Shown: one piece after another, positions 1-7,605 of the stretch
Numbering within the stretch: position 1 is the first letter of the stretch
Layout of the letters: each line of letters opens with the position of its first letter
DNA from: Oscillospiraceae bacterium
GTDB lineage: Bacteria > Bacillota_A > Clostridia > Oscillospirales > CAG-272
Length of the DNA stretch: 37,724 bases
Assembly: GCA_015064425.1 (NCBI GenBank)
Contig: SVSF01000004.1
Coordinates: 1 to 37,724, forward strand
Direction: 5' to 3'
Translations under genes and position numbers: made by a program
Notes under the pieces: model-generated
What the model saw: the letters and a program-made list of their open reading frames with translations, nothing else
Told to the model about the DNA's origin: nothing
The model's database searches: none

Positions 1-594
1 GGGAGCGGGCATGTATTCAAGTATGGTATCGAAAAGGGGACGGAGGTCCTCTCCTTTTTCGTAGGGAGAGAGGGATGCGGTGCCCGCTCTGCCCGAGCAG
101 AAGATCATAGGACTGTCAAGCTGCTCGTCGGTGGCATTGAGATCCATAAGGAGCTCAAGGACTTCTTCTTCAACCTCTTCGAGACGCGCATCGGGCTTGT
201 CTATTTTGTTGATGACTACGATAACTCTGTGGTTTAATTCAAGAGCTTTTTGCAGAACGAATCTTGTCTGAGGCATAGGACCTTCCGCAGCGTCTACCAG
301 CAGAAGAACTCCGTTTACCATCTTTAAGATACGTTCAACCTCTCCGCCGAAGTCGGCGTGACCGGGAGTATCGACTATATTTATCTTTGTGTCTTTGTAG
401 TGGATTGCAGTATTTTTTGCGAGAATAGTAATGCCTCTTTCCTTCTCGAGAGCATTGCTGTCCATTACTCTTTCGGTAGTAGCCTGGTTTTCACGGTATA
501 TGCCGCCTTGCTTAAGCATCTCGTCTACCAGAGTGGTTTTACCGTGGTCAACGTGCGCAATTATGGCAATGTTTCTCAGATCGTTTCTAATCAC
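1..594 (-). CDS. typA: Translational GTPase TypA/BipA (partial, N-terminal part)
   Basis: This ribosome-associated GTPase of the EF-G superfamily is involved in 50S assembly and stress or low-temperature growth. Only the first 198 codons are present; the gene runs off the left edge, and the family is usually about 600 residues. The visible G domain has the P-loop AHVDHGKTT, the G3 motif DTPGHADF and the G4 motif NKID. The run DSNALEREKGITI and the phrase [10 protein letters not shown] are typical of TypA rather than LepA or EF-G. The start is GTG at 594, with AGAGGA upstream. A near-consensus promoter lies at 638-666. The identification is firm for the part seen; the C-terminal domains cannot be checked. 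Confidence 0.95.
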   Translation of the reverse strand, partial: MIRNDLRNIAIIAHVDHGKTTLVDEMLKQGGIYRENQATTERVMDSNALEKERGITILAKNTAIHYKDTKINIVDTPGHADFGGEVERILKMVNGVLLLVDAAEGPMPQTRFVLQKALELNHRVIVVINKIDKPDARLEEVEEEVLELLMDLNATDEQLDSPMIFCSGRAGTASLSPYEKGEDLRPLFDTILEYMPAP

Positions 595-637
595 TTTTTT
601 AGTCCTCTTTTTGTACTTTATTTATCAACAAATATTT

Positions 638-666
638 ATTATATCACAAGAGCATCATATATTCAA
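638..666 (-). promoter_or_regulatory. Predicted sigma-A promoter of typA
   Basis: Read on the minus strand, TTGAAT (666-661) and TATAAT (643-638) are separated by 17 bases, with an extended -10 TGA. The -35 box overlaps the stop codon of the upstream gene, so typA can be transcribed on its own as well as by read-through. Confidence 0.75.
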
Positions 667-1196
667 GACGGGTTACGGGGTTTTTTCTCGTTTTCTTTTA
701 AACCGTCTTTTATAAGTTTATACATATCTTCTCCGAGATCTGTTACGCATACGGAAAGTTTATCGCTGTCCTCAAATATTATGTAGCAGGGGCTTCCGAA
801 CAGATCGGAGCGGTGGTCGTATACGGCAAGGACCTTGCTTTTCTTTTTGAAACGTTTATACTCCTTTTTTTTCATGATCTCTTTTATATATGACGTATTC
901 AGGGTAAAGACTACGGCCTTTTTACTTAAAAACTCTTTTGCTACCACAAAACGGCAGGAGGGAAAGTCATAGGCTCCGTATAGGGCATATTCGAATTTCG
1001 TCAGAATAAAACGGATGGAAAGGAGTGCTCCAAACGAGAGGCAGAGTGCGGTTGTGGAATAAAGGCAGGCCCTTATAAGGGCAGAATCCTTGCCGATAGC
1101 CGATTCTGCCGCCGGCGAGAGAATAGCCGAAGAAAAAAGTAGTATTACAATGAAAAAAGTAGGACTTTTTTTGTTCCTCGGAGTGTATATGTTCAT
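663..1196 (-). CDS. Hypothetical small membrane protein
   Basis: This 177-residue protein matches no family I recognise. Residues about 13-32 and 44-66 are hydrophobic, giving a signal-anchor and a second membrane segment. The rest (about 70-177) is a basic, presumably cytosolic domain rich in Lys, with a KKKEYKRFKKKSK stretch around 110-122. The topology recalls small PH-like or YcxB-type membrane proteins, but this is only an impression. The start at 1196 has AAGGAAG upstream. It lies 18 bases after the phosphodiesterase gene on the same strand, so the two are probably co-transcribed. Confidence 0.7.
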   Translation of the reverse strand: MNIYTPRNKKSPTFFIVILLFSSAILSPAAESAIGKDSALIRACLYSTTALCLSFGALLSIRFILTKFEYALYGAYDFPSCRFVVAKEFLSKKAVVFTLNTSYIKEIMKKKEYKRFKKKSKVLAVYDHRSDLFGSPCYIIFEDSDKLSVCVTDLGEDMYKLIKDGLKENEKKPRNPS

Positions 1197-1214
1197 AAGT
1201 TATCTTCCTTTACA

Positions 1215-1709
1215 TTATATATGACCGATACTGAAGAGAACGCTCGACCCTCTTATGTCAAGTATTCCGTAGCTGGGATGCCCGTCACGGGGGCGGGAAA
1301 TACTTCCGGGATTGAAAAGATATATGGGGTAGGGCACGTCTTCTGTTACGTATTTTTCCAGAGGAACGTGGGTGTGGCCGAAGAGCACGATGTCTGCTTT
1401 CCTGTGAACCGCTTCCTGAAGTAATCTGCCCAAACCGCTTTTTACTGAAAAGCTGTGACCGTGAGTTATGAGTATTCTTTTGCCGCATATCTCGGTCACG
1501 AATGAGGAGAGGGGGTCTTTTCCAAAAGGATCTTCAAAATTACCGCATACAAACAGAGATCGTATTTCAGGACGGCTTTCGCAGATCAGTTTGAACTCTC
1601 GTGTGCCGTCTCCAAGATGAATGGCTATATCTGCATCAATGTGCATATCAAGGGCGCTGTCCATTTTGGATGAACTGCCATGGGAATCGGAGAAGATCAA
1701 GATCTTCAT
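1215..1709 (-). CDS. YfcE/MJ0936-type metallophosphoesterase
   Basis: This 164-residue protein belongs to the small calcineurin-like phosphodiesterase family that hydrolyses phosphodiesters with two metal ions. The metal-binding motifs are in order: FSDSHG near the N-terminus (DxH), HLGDG (GD), CGNFEDP (GN, with Phe-Glu where many members have Cys-Asp), THGH and FGHTH. The ATG at 1709 is preferred because GAAAGGAG lies seven bases upstream and the protein then starts directly at the first beta-strand. An in-frame ATG at 1748 would add 13 residues with no homology. The physiological substrate cannot be read from the sequence. It is probably in an operon with the membrane protein downstream. 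Confidence 0.88.
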   Translation of the reverse strand: MKILIFSDSHGSSSKMDSALDMHIDADIAIHLGDGTREFKLICESRPEIRSLFVCGNFEDPFGKDPLSSFVTEICGKRILITHGHSFSVKSGLGRLLQEAVHRKADIVLFGHTHVPLEKYVTEDVPYPIYLFNPGSISRPRDGHPSYGILDIRGSSVLFSIGHI

Positions 1710-1739
1710 ATATGAACTCCTTTCGGAAACAAAATAAGA

Positions 1740-1790
1740 ACCGTGCATATAATATAGTGAGCAATTAACAATTTATACCGTCTGCACGGT
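1740..1790. repeat. Inverted repeat in a divergent promoter region
   Basis: ACCGTGCA (1740-1747) and TGCACGGT (1783-1790) form a perfect 8-base inverted repeat with a 35-base spacer, between the divergent phosphodiesterase gene and the gene at 1802. The left arm abuts a TATAAT (1748-1753) and the right arm abuts the GGAGG ribosome binding site. It may be an operator pair or an RNA stem. Confidence 0.45.
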
Positions 1791-1801
1791 GGAGGATCGC
1801 T

Positions 1802-2047
1802 ATGGAAATAGATAAAAATGAACTTTTGAAACTTCAAGCTATGAACGAAGAGGAATTCAAAACTATGGTAAAGAACATTGCAAACCGTTTGGATCTGTCT
1901 CCACGCTATGTGGATATGATAACGAAAAATTCCGAGAAGGTCAAGAGAAAAATGGGAAATTTGAGTGCTACGGAGCTTAATAAGCTGGCTTCGGGAATGG
2001 GAGAAGATAAACTTAAGACCATTATGGAAGAAATAAAGAGAAGGTGA
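1802..2047 (+). CDS. Hypothetical small helical protein
   Basis: This 81-residue charged protein has no membrane segment, no cysteine and no family I recognise. It is predicted to be almost entirely helical (KNELLKLQAMNEEEFKTMVK and so on), with LSPRYVDMI near the middle. GGAGG lies seven bases upstream of the ATG. Its stop is interlocked with the start of the next gene (GTG at 2044 or ATG at 2056), so the two are translationally linked. Together with the next two genes it forms a three-gene plus-strand unit ending at the terminator at 2823. A helical or protein-binding role is inference only. Confidence 0.75.
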   Translation: MEIDKNELLKLQAMNEEEFKTMVKNIANRLDLSPRYVDMITKNSEKVKRKMGNLSATELNKLASGMGEDKLKTIMEEIKRR

Positions 2048-2055
2048 GGGCGGAT

Positions 2056-2403
2056 ATGGACGGAATAGATCTTTCTGAAGTGATGAACAAAATGGTGGAA
2101 AATCCCGATATGCTCAAGAAAGCTATGGAGGCTGCACGAAAAATGATGGGTACGGGAGAAACGTTTCCTTTTGGAAAAGCAGAAGAGGAGGCAGAAGAAA
2201 AGGAAGCTAAAAGAGAGGAGCGGGCTCCCGCAACACTGCCCGTGGAACCGATAAACAAGAAAGAGGACGGGAGAACAAAACTCCTTCTGGCGTTGAAGCC
2301 ATATCTTAATGAGAAGAGAAGAGAAAAGATAGATCTTTTCGTAAAGCTGATGGGCCTGCTTGAACTGGCAGATGCAGGCGGAATATTAAAGTCTTTAAAA
2401 TAG
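2056..2403 (+). CDS. Hypothetical acidic/basic coiled-coil-like protein
   Basis: This 115-residue protein of unknown function begins MDGIDLSEVMNKM and carries a highly charged stretch (EEEAEEKEAKREERA, about residues 38-52), followed by a helical C-terminal region around YLNEKRREKIDLFVKLMGLLEL. I chose ATG 2056 because GAGGG lies just upstream; an in-frame GTG at 2044, overlapping the previous stop, would add four residues. The heptad-like C-terminal helix resembles those of small scaffold proteins, but no family can be assigned. It sits between two other uncharacterised small genes in one transcription unit. Confidence 0.75.
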   Translation: MDGIDLSEVMNKMVENPDMLKKAMEAARKMMGTGETFPFGKAEEEAEEKEAKREERAPATLPVEPINKKEDGRTKLLLALKPYLNEKRREKIDLFVKLMGLLELADAGGILKSLK

Positions 2404-2415
2404 GGGGCAACAGAG

Positions 2416-2817
2416 ATGTACAGTAAAAATTATCACGAGCAGAGAAGGGGCTACTCCGACAGAACTTCTGACAGAACGGGAGTCTCTGCAAGTTTGCCTC
2501 CCAATTACGGAGGGGTGGCGGCTTATTCCTCGGCAGACAGAAGCGAGGCAAAACAAAGAGAGGAAACGGGCAACGAGAGGGATCCGCGTTTTCCCCTTAT
2601 GTACGAAGGCTCTCAAAATGACGGATACGAAAGGGATCTCGGATCGAGGGAAAGAGATACACCGCAAAAGAGAGAAGGAATTATTTCGGGGCTATCCTCA
2701 AAAAGTATAAATGCAGAGGATCTGCTTCTTGCGGCACTTATCCTTTTACTGATCAATAGCGGAGCCGATGACGACATTTTGCTCTTGCTGGGTCTTCTTC
2801 TTATTCTGGGACTGTAA
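2416..2817 (+). CDS. Hypothetical protein with acidic-split hydrophobic C-terminal tail
   Basis: This 133-residue protein has two contrasting halves. Residues 1-95 are hydrophilic, low in complexity and rich in Tyr, Arg, Glu and Ser, so probably disordered. Residues about 101-133 are two leucine/isoleucine-rich stretches separated by SGADDD. Small proteins with Leu-rich tails of this style are common in Clostridia and are mostly unannotated; some have been noted in spore-former gene sets, but I cannot name a family. The gene is preceded by GGGGGCAACAGAG and follows the previous stop by 12 bases. The stop lies just before the bidirectional terminator. Confidence 0.72.
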   Translation: MYSKNYHEQRRGYSDRTSDRTGVSASLPPNYGGVAAYSSADRSEAKQREETGNERDPRFPLMYEGSQNDGYERDLGSRERDTPQKREGIISGLSSKSINAEDLLLAALILLLINSGADDDILLLLGLLLILGL

Positions 2818-2822
2818 TACAT

Positions 2823-2857
2823 AAAAATCACCGCATCTACTGATGCGGTGATTTTTT
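2823..2857. terminator. Bidirectional rho-independent terminator
   Basis: AAAAATCACCGCATC (2823-2837) pairs perfectly with GATGCGGTGATTTTT (2842-2856) around a TACT loop. It has a T run on the right and an A run on the left, and sits between convergent genes. Confidence 0.92.
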
Positions 2858-3596
2858 ATTCTTCGAGATTCGCGGAAACTGCTTCACCCAAGTCAAGATA
2901 CTCCGAGGGATCGGAAACTATCCCGTCAACGCTTATTTCAAAGTGGAGATGAGGTGAATCTGCACATTCAACAAGGGCAGTTTCTCCTATTCCCGCAATG
3001 ACTTGACCGCGGCTTACTTCTGCCCCGATAAATATATCGTCGGGAATCTCTTCGGAAAGTCCCATGTAGTGGGTACTGATGCCGTTGCTGTGGTCTATAC
3101 TTATGCATTTGCCCATAAAGAGGGAGTCGTATACGTTGCTTATCGTTCCGTCTGCGGCTGCACTTACGGGACTGCCTACTCTTGCGCAAATATCTATTCC
3201 GCTATGAGTTCTGTAGTCGTTCATAGTAAGAGAATATACGGCGACCTCGTTGCTATAGCCTTTAGAAACAGTTCCTAAAACGGGCATGCTGAAGAGCAGT
3301 TCTTCGGCAGAGACGGGGTCTGAGGGAGTGTCGGGACCGTCCTTTTCTGCTTTTTCGGTTTCTTTGCCGTCTGTTTCCTTCTCCTCGAGCTGCTCCGCTT
3401 CTTTGGAGGAATCTTTTGGCTTTTCGGTCTCTCTTATTTCTCTTTCTGTCTCTTCCGTATTCGGCACAGGGGATTTTGTCTTGTTTGCCGCTGTTGCAAA
3501 GGAAAATATGCTTACACACATTATAGCAACAGCGATCAATGCAAGAGCAACGTACAAAACGGAATTGATCAATTTTTGCTTGGCTGAATTATTCAT
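2856..3596 (-). CDS. spoIIQ: SpoIIQ-like membrane-anchored M23 (LytM) peptidase
   Basis: This 246-residue protein resembles the forespore engulfment protein SpoIIQ. Residues about 12-36 form an N-terminal membrane anchor, 38-95 an acidic, Glu/Lys-rich linker outside the membrane, and 105-235 an M23 domain. The domain keeps the complete zinc and catalytic set of LytM enzymes: H131-S-G-I-D135 and H216-L-H218. Bacillus subtilis SpoIIQ is degenerate at this site while clostridial SpoIIQ proteins usually retain it, so this one is predicted to be active. A sigma-F-like promoter at 3631-3661 strengthens the assignment. Another M23 sporulation or cell-wall hydrolase is the alternative. Confidence 0.78.
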   Translation of the reverse strand: MNNSAKQKLINSVLYVALALIAVAIMCVSIFSFATAANKTKSPVPNTEETEREIRETEKPKDSSKEAEQLEEKETDGKETEKAEKDGPDTPSDPVSAEELLFSMPVLGTVSKGYSNEVAVYSLTMNDYRTHSGIDICARVGSPVSAAADGTISNVYDSLFMGKCISIDHSNGISTHYMGLSEEIPDDIFIGAEVSRGQVIAGIGETALVECADSPHLHFEISVDGIVSDPSEYLDLGEAVSANLEE

Positions 3597-3630
3597 TTAT
3601 ATTTCCCATCCTTTTCTGTCTTTTGTGATA

Positions 3631-3661
3631 CTATTTTTTACAGATAAGGAATGGATTATAC
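3631..3661 (-). promoter_or_regulatory. Candidate sigma-F/sigma-G promoter of spoIIQ
   Basis: On the minus strand GTATA (3661-3657), a 15-base spacer and GTAAAAAATA (3641-3632) match the forespore pattern GYWTA-15-GGNNANANT at all but one fixed position. The start of transcription would be about 30 bases before the ATG. The same arrangement is seen upstream of gpr. Confidence 0.6.
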
Positions 3662-3692
3662 AGCCTCTGAAAAATTTAAGAAACGAAAGATA

Positions 3693-3938
3693 TTATTTTG
3701 CTTTGTTTATACTGTCTCTGCATCTTTCGCAAATAAGCTTTCCTTTATATATAAAGGTCTTTTCTCTGCTTCCGCAGAAAATGCATCGGGGCTCATATTT
3801 TTTTAATATGATTTTATCTTCCTCAACAAGTATTTCCATACTGTCTCTCGTTTTTATATCAAGAGAATTTCTTATTTCTATCGGAATAACGATGCGTCCG
3901 AGCTCGTCTATTTTTCTTACGATTCCGAGATTTTGCAT
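3693..3938 (-). CDS. AbrB/SpoVT-family transcriptional regulator with zinc ribbon
   Basis: This 81-residue protein has an N-terminal swapped-hairpin AbrB DNA-binding domain (VRKIDELGRIVIPIEIRNSL, residues 7-26, then EILVEEDKIIL) and a C-terminal zinc ribbon with C52-x2-C55 and C70-x2-C73. AbrB/SpoVT proteins bind DNA as multimers and control transition-state or sporulation genes. The start at 3938 has AAAGGATC upstream; an in-frame ATG at 3983 lies downstream of the mapped -10 box but has no ribosome binding site and would add 15 unrelated residues. The neighbours are sporulation genes. It could be SpoVT-like or AbrB-like; the sequence does not decide between them. Confidence 0.88.
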   Translation of the reverse strand: MQNLGIVRKIDELGRIVIPIEIRNSLDIKTRDSMEILVEEDKIILKKYEPRCIFCGSREKTFIYKGKLICERCRDSINKAK

Positions 3939-3973
3939 AATGTAAGATCCTTTCAAATATATTCTATATAAAT

Positions 3974-4002
3974 AATTTAACATAGTCCCTTTTTTATGTC
4001 AA
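3974..4002 (-). promoter_or_regulatory. Predicted sigma-A promoter of the AbrB-type gene
   Basis: On the minus strand TTGACA (4002-3997), 17 bases, then TAAATT (3979-3974) with an extended -10 TGT. The consensus -35 suggests vegetative expression, in contrast to the forespore-type promoter of the neighbouring spoIIQ. Confidence 0.65.
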
Positions 4003-4060
4003 TCGGTTTGGGGCTTTTTGTCGTGTTTTAGTAAAAAAAGTAAAAAATGGAGAGCTTTTT

Positions 4061-4663
4061 ATGTTGGGAAAATTATTCGCGATCATCTGTATTCTATCTG
4101 CGGTAATTCTTTGTATTAACGGGAATATTTCGGAGTTTGGCAACGGAGTTGTAAAAGGAGCTTCCGCAGGAGTTCAACTCAGCCTATCAATGTGCGGAAT
4201 GATGTGCTTCTGGAGCGGAGTTATGAGGGTGCTTCGGGATATGGGCGCGGTGAGGGTCCTTTCGAGACTTATGCGCCCTTTTTTAAAGCTGGCATTTCCG
4301 GAAGCTGCAAAGAGTGGAGATGGACTTGATGAGATCTCGGCTTCTCTGTCTGCCAATGCTCTTGGTTTATCCAATGCGGCAACGCCTCTTGCTCTTGCGG
4401 CTATGGAAAAGCTAAAACGTTCCTGCAAAGAAGGGAGGGCGAGTAATGACATGATAAGTTTTGTAGTGCTTAATACGGTACCTTTTTGTATCTTTCCCTC
4501 TACGGTAGTCACACTGAGACATGCCGCGGGCTCGTCGGATCCTTTTTCCGTTATATTGCCGGTGTGGATCTGCTCATTGATGTCTTCTTTGTTCGCTTTG
4601 CTGATCTGTCGGATCATGACCTTGGTAAAGCGGTCAGCCAAAGGAGATAAAAGGCGTATATAA
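4061..4663 (+). CDS. spmA: Spore maturation protein A
   Basis: This 200-residue integral membrane protein of the nucleoside-recognition (gate) family acts with SpmB in spore core dehydration and heat resistance. Hydrophobic segments lie at about residues 4-22, 36-58 and 155-186. The conserved patch LSANALGLSNAATPLALAAM (about 95-114) is the family hallmark. The ATG at 4061 follows GGAGAG by seven bases. spmB follows 30 bases later, so the pair is an operon as in Bacillus. There is no dacB downstream, unlike the B. subtilis cluster. I see no convincing promoter in the 58 bases upstream. Confidence 0.9.
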   Translation: MLGKLFAIICILSAVILCINGNISEFGNGVVKGASAGVQLSLSMCGMMCFWSGVMRVLRDMGAVRVLSRLMRPFLKLAFPEAAKSGDGLDEISASLSANALGLSNAATPLALAAMEKLKRSCKEGRASNDMISFVVLNTVPFCIFPSTVVTLRHAAGSSDPFSVILPVWICSLMSSLFALLICRIMTLVKRSAKGDKRRI

Positions 4664-4693
4664 AAGCATACATATAATAGGAAGGAAAATTTT

Positions 4694-5218
4694 ATGGAAA
4701 GCATATCTCATATCATTGTTCCGTTTATACTTGTGCTTTGCTCATTTGGCATACTATTTGGGGGAACATCCGTTTTCGGCGGTTTTTTGGAAGGCGCAAA
4801 GGAGGGCCTTGATACCTGCTTGAGGTTGATACCTACTTTTACGGCTCTTTGTGTAGCGGTGGAACTTTTAAAGATATCCGGATTCGGAGAGCTTGCGGCA
4901 CGCTTCTTCGGTGGGGCTCTGTCTGCGGCAGGGCTTCCTGATGAGCTTGCTGCATTTGTTTTCTTACGACCTATATCGGGATCTGCGGCGATAACGATGC
5001 TTGACTCGGTTTTTGAAAGCTGCGGCGCTGACAGCTATGCTGCTTATCTTGCGTCGGTGATAATGGGCTCGGGCGACACTTTGGTATACATAATAAGCGT
5101 ATATTATGCTGCGATAGGCGTAAATAAGACAGGACATACCTTGATATCCGCACTTGCTTCGGCATTTTTCAGCCTCCTTGTTTGTTCTGCGGTATGCAAA
5201 TTCCTCTTTTTTATTTAA
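4694..5218 (+). CDS. spmB: Spore maturation protein B
   Basis: This 174-residue membrane protein is the partner of SpmA and has the same gate-domain fold. Segments at about 6-24, 47-66, 88-104, 120-145 and 150-172 are hydrophobic. Conserved features are FLRPISGSAA (about 89-98), ESCGADSYAAYLASVIMGSG and the following TLVYIISVYYAA. The ATG follows AGGAAGG. It ends 79 bases before the promoter of the ribosomal operon; no clear terminator separates them, so read-through into the ribosomal leader is possible. Confidence 0.9.
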   Translation: MESISHIIVPFILVLCSFGILFGGTSVFGGFLEGAKEGLDTCLRLIPTFTALCVAVELLKISGFGELAARFFGGALSAAGLPDELAAFVFLRPISGSAAITMLDSVFESCGADSYAAYLASVIMGSGDTLVYIISVYYAAIGVNKTGHTLISALASAFFSLLVCSAVCKFLFFI

Positions 5219-5297
5219 AAAGAGACGGTTTTACAAGAAAAATTATGAACAAATTGTAAACTTTGCAAAATTTATCGGAAAATAATAATAAAAGCTA

Positions 5298-5326
5298 TTG
5301 AAAAGTACGGAACCTTAATATATAAT
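5298..5326 (+). promoter_or_regulatory. Main promoter of the S10-spc-alpha operon
   Basis: TTGAAA (5298-5303), 17 bases, TATAAT (5321-5326). Initiation would be near 5333, giving a leader of about 280 bases before rpsJ. I found no other equally good promoter within the 15 kb array. Confidence 0.85.
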
Positions 5327-5332
5327 AGTGGA

Positions 5333-5612
5333 GCTTGATATGCGTTGAAGCGGGAGGTTGCTGAAAACGGGTTTTGGTTACCGTTTTTCAGGTAATTTCC
5401 GTGGAGTATGTCCGTATATGGGATGAATACATCTCATATTTAACCGGGCGAAGGCATTTCCGACCGAATGCCTCCGTGAGCCGGAGTTTGCCGGAACCGT
5501 TTTTACGGTGTGGCAAAGTTCGGTTTTTGCAAGGAGGCACAAGGAACACCCGGAAGGGTGTTAAGGAAAGCGACCCCCAAAGCACATTAAATATATAAGG
5601 AGGAAAACCAAA
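5333..5612 (+). promoter_or_regulatory. Structured 5' leader of the ribosomal operon
   Basis: The untranslated leader contains six consecutive predicted hairpins: 5361-5391 (CTGAAAACGG with CCGTTTTTCAG), 5416-5439 (ATATGGGAT with ATCTCATAT), 5452-5473 (AAGGCATT region with AATGCCT), 5472-5486 (CTCCG with CGGAG), 5487-5517 (TTTGCC and ACCGT with ACGGT and GGCAAA, TTTT loop) and 5545-5562 (AACACCC-GGAA-GGGTGTT). The third and fourth share two bases and may be alternatives. E. coli regulates its S10 operon through L4 binding to the leader; whether an r-protein binds here is inference. No long T run follows any stem, so control of translation or antitermination is as likely as attenuation. Confidence 0.6.
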
Positions 5613-5924
5613 ATGGCAGCAGCAGAAAAAATCAGAATCAGACTTAAGAGTTATGATCACACCCTCATCGATCAGGCATCCGCTAAGATCGTTGAGACAG
5701 CAAAGAGAAACGGTGCGGCAGTTTCCGGTCCCATTCCGCTTCCCACAGAGAGAGAGATAGTTACTATCCTTCGCGCAGTACACAAGTACAAGGATAGCCG
5801 TGAGCAGTTCGAAATGAGAACTCACAAGAGACTTATCGACATCGTAAAGCCCTCTCAGAAGGCTATCGACGATCTCTCAAACATCGAGCTCCCCGCTGGT
5901 GTAGAAATCGAAATAAAACTTTAA
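5613..5924 (+). CDS. rpsJ: 30S ribosomal protein S10
   Basis: This 103-residue protein is a component of the 30S head and also the NusE antitermination factor. The signature [11 protein letters not shown] (about 36-46) and the segment RTHKRLIDI are diagnostic. The start has AAGGAGG with standard spacing. It is the first gene of the operon, directly behind the structured leader, which is the usual place for autoregulatory control of the S10 operon. Confidence 0.98.
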   Translation: MAAAEKIRIRLKSYDHTLIDQASAKIVETAKRNGAAVSGPIPLPTEREIVTILRAVHKYKDSREQFEMRTHKRLIDIVKPSQKAIDDLSNIELPAGVEIEIKL

Positions 5925-5986
5925 TTTAAATAAAGGTTTTGTTTAAAAACATTATTTGTCCAATCAACAAGTATGTTTTAAGTCAT

Positions 5987-6001
5987 GTTGGCAAAGCCAA
6001 C
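5987..6001 (+). other. Hairpin between rpsJ and rplC
   Basis: GTTGGC-AAA-GCCAAC forms a 6-bp stem in the 104-base gap between rpsJ and rplC, 27 bases before the rplC start. There is no T run, so it is not a standard terminator. Confidence 0.45.
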
Positions 6002-6028
6002 CAATAACTAAAACAGGAGGAAAAACAA

Positions 6029-6652
6029 ATGAAAAAAGGTATTATCGGTAAGAAAATCGGCATGACACAGATTTTCGACGAGATCGGAAATGTTATCCCG
6101 GTAACTATTATCGAAGCCGGTCCGTGTGTTGTAACACAGAAGAAGACTGTTGAACACGACGGATATGACGCAATTCAGCTCGGATTTTCCGACGTAAGTG
6201 AGAAGAAGCTCACAAAGGCTGAAGCAGGACATCTTAAGAAGAGCGGTTCCCAGAAGAAGCACCTCAAGGAATTCCGTCTCGAGGATATCTCCGGATATAA
6301 TGTAGGCGATACCGTCACCGCTGATATATTTGCAGCAGGTGAAAAGGTCGACGTAACCGGTACATCAAAGGGTCATGGATACTCAGGTGTTATCAAGAGA
6401 TGGAACCACCACCACCTCAGAATGACACACGGTACAGGTCCTATCCACCGTCAGCCCGGTTCTATGGGTGTTATCGACCCTGCAAGAATCTTCAAGAACA
6501 AGAAGATGGCAGGTCAGTGGGGTAATGAAAAGGTTACCGTGCTTAATCTCGACGTAGCAAAGATCGATGCTGAAAAGAACATTATCGCCATCAAGGGTGC
6601 CGTACCCGGTGCTCGCGGCGGAATCGTTTTTATTCGCAATACTGTTAAATAA
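6029..6652 (+). CDS. rplC: 50S ribosomal protein L3
   Basis: This 207-residue early-assembly 50S protein binds near the peptidyl transferase centre. It shows the opening [16 protein letters not shown] and the long central loop with [18 protein letters not shown] (about 111-128) and PGSMG. Length is normal. It is separated from rpsJ by 104 bases carrying a hairpin, and from rplD by 20 bases. The ribosome binding site is AGGAGG. Confidence 0.98.
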   Translation: MKKGIIGKKIGMTQIFDEIGNVIPVTIIEAGPCVVTQKKTVEHDGYDAIQLGFSDVSEKKLTKAEAGHLKKSGSQKKHLKEFRLEDISGYNVGDTVTADIFAAGEKVDVTGTSKGHGYSGVIKRWNHHHLRMTHGTGPIHRQPGSMGVIDPARIFKNKKMAGQWGNEKVTVLNLDVAKIDAEKNIIAIKGAVPGARGGIVFIRNTVK

Positions 6653-6672
6653 GCGGAAGGAGGATATTAACA

Positions 6673-7296
6673 ATGCCAAATGTAAACGTTTTAGACATGA
6701 CAGGTAAGACAGTAGGCACTATGGACTTAGCTGAGAGCGTGTTCGGAGCAGAAGTTAACGAATCCGTACTTCACGCAGCTATCAGAATGTATCTGGCAAA
6801 CCAGAGACAGGGTACACAGTCTACACTTACACGTACCGAAGTATCCGGCGGCGGAAGAAAGCCCTGGAGACAGAAGGGAACAGGCAGAGCAAGACAGGGC
6901 TCCACACGTGCTCCTCAGTGGACACACGGCGGAGTAGCGCTCGGTCCCAAGCCCAGATCCTACAGACTCGAAATGAACAAGAAGGTAAAGAAGATCGCTA
7001 TCGTAAGCGCACTTTCCTCTAAGGTTGCAGGCAACGAGATGATCGTGCTTGATGCAATAAAGACCGAAGAGTACAAGACCAAGACGATGGTGAGCATGCT
7101 TTCTGCGATCGGCGCAGCAAAGAAGACTCTCGTGGTTCTTGCTGAAAACGACGAGCGCGTAGTTAAGAGCCTTGCAAATATTGAAGGAGTTAAGGCCGTT
7201 CAGGTTACTTCTCTCAATGTTTACGACATACTCAACTGCAACTCCTTTGTTATAGTTAAGGATGCCGTAACGAAGCTCGAGGAGGTTTATGCGTAA
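6673..7296 (+). CDS. rplD: 50S ribosomal protein L4
   Basis: This 207-residue protein lines the nascent-peptide exit tunnel and, in E. coli, represses its own operon by binding the leader. The tunnel loop VSGGGRKPWRQKGTGRARQG (about 56-75) is present and complete. The stop overlaps the rplW start by one base, so the two are translationally coupled. It is the obvious candidate ligand for the leader at 5333-5612, by analogy with E. coli only. Confidence 0.98.
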   Translation: MPNVNVLDMTGKTVGTMDLAESVFGAEVNESVLHAAIRMYLANQRQGTQSTLTRTEVSGGGRKPWRQKGTGRARQGSTRAPQWTHGGVALGPKPRSYRLEMNKKVKKIAIVSALSSKVAGNEMIVLDAIKTEEYKTKTMVSMLSAIGAAKKTLVVLAENDERVVKSLANIEGVKAVQVTSLNVYDILNCNSFVIVKDAVTKLEEVYA

Positions 7297-7589
7297 TGAA
7301 AACAGTACACGATATAATCATCAGACCTATCATCACCGAAGCTTCTATGGCTATGGGTGCTGAAAAGAGATATGTATTCGAAGTTCTCAAGAGCGCAACC
7401 AAGTCCGAGATCGCAAACGCAGTCGAAGAAATATTCAAGGTTGACGTTGACTTCGTAAACACTATTACAATGAAAAGAAAGCCGAAAAGACTCGGTGTCC
7501 ATGCAGGATATACATCCGAATGGAAGAAGGCTATCGTTCAGCTTAAGGCTGACTCCAAGACCATCGAGTTCTTTGACGGAATGATGTAA
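7296..7589 (+). CDS. rplW: 50S ribosomal protein L23
   Basis: This 97-residue protein sits at the tunnel exit and docks trigger factor and SRP. It begins MKTVHDIIIRPIITEASM, the typical L23 opening, and contains RYVFEVLKSATKSEIANAVE. The ATG shares its A with the last base of the rplD stop (TAATG), so it is translated by coupling. GAGGAGG lies 12 to 18 bases upstream inside rplD. Confidence 0.98.
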   Translation: MKTVHDIIIRPIITEASMAMGAEKRYVFEVLKSATKSEIANAVEEIFKVDVDFVNTITMKRKPKRLGVHAGYTSEWKKAIVQLKADSKTIEFFDGMM

Positions 7590-7605
7590 GGGAGGAAAGT
7601 AAACA

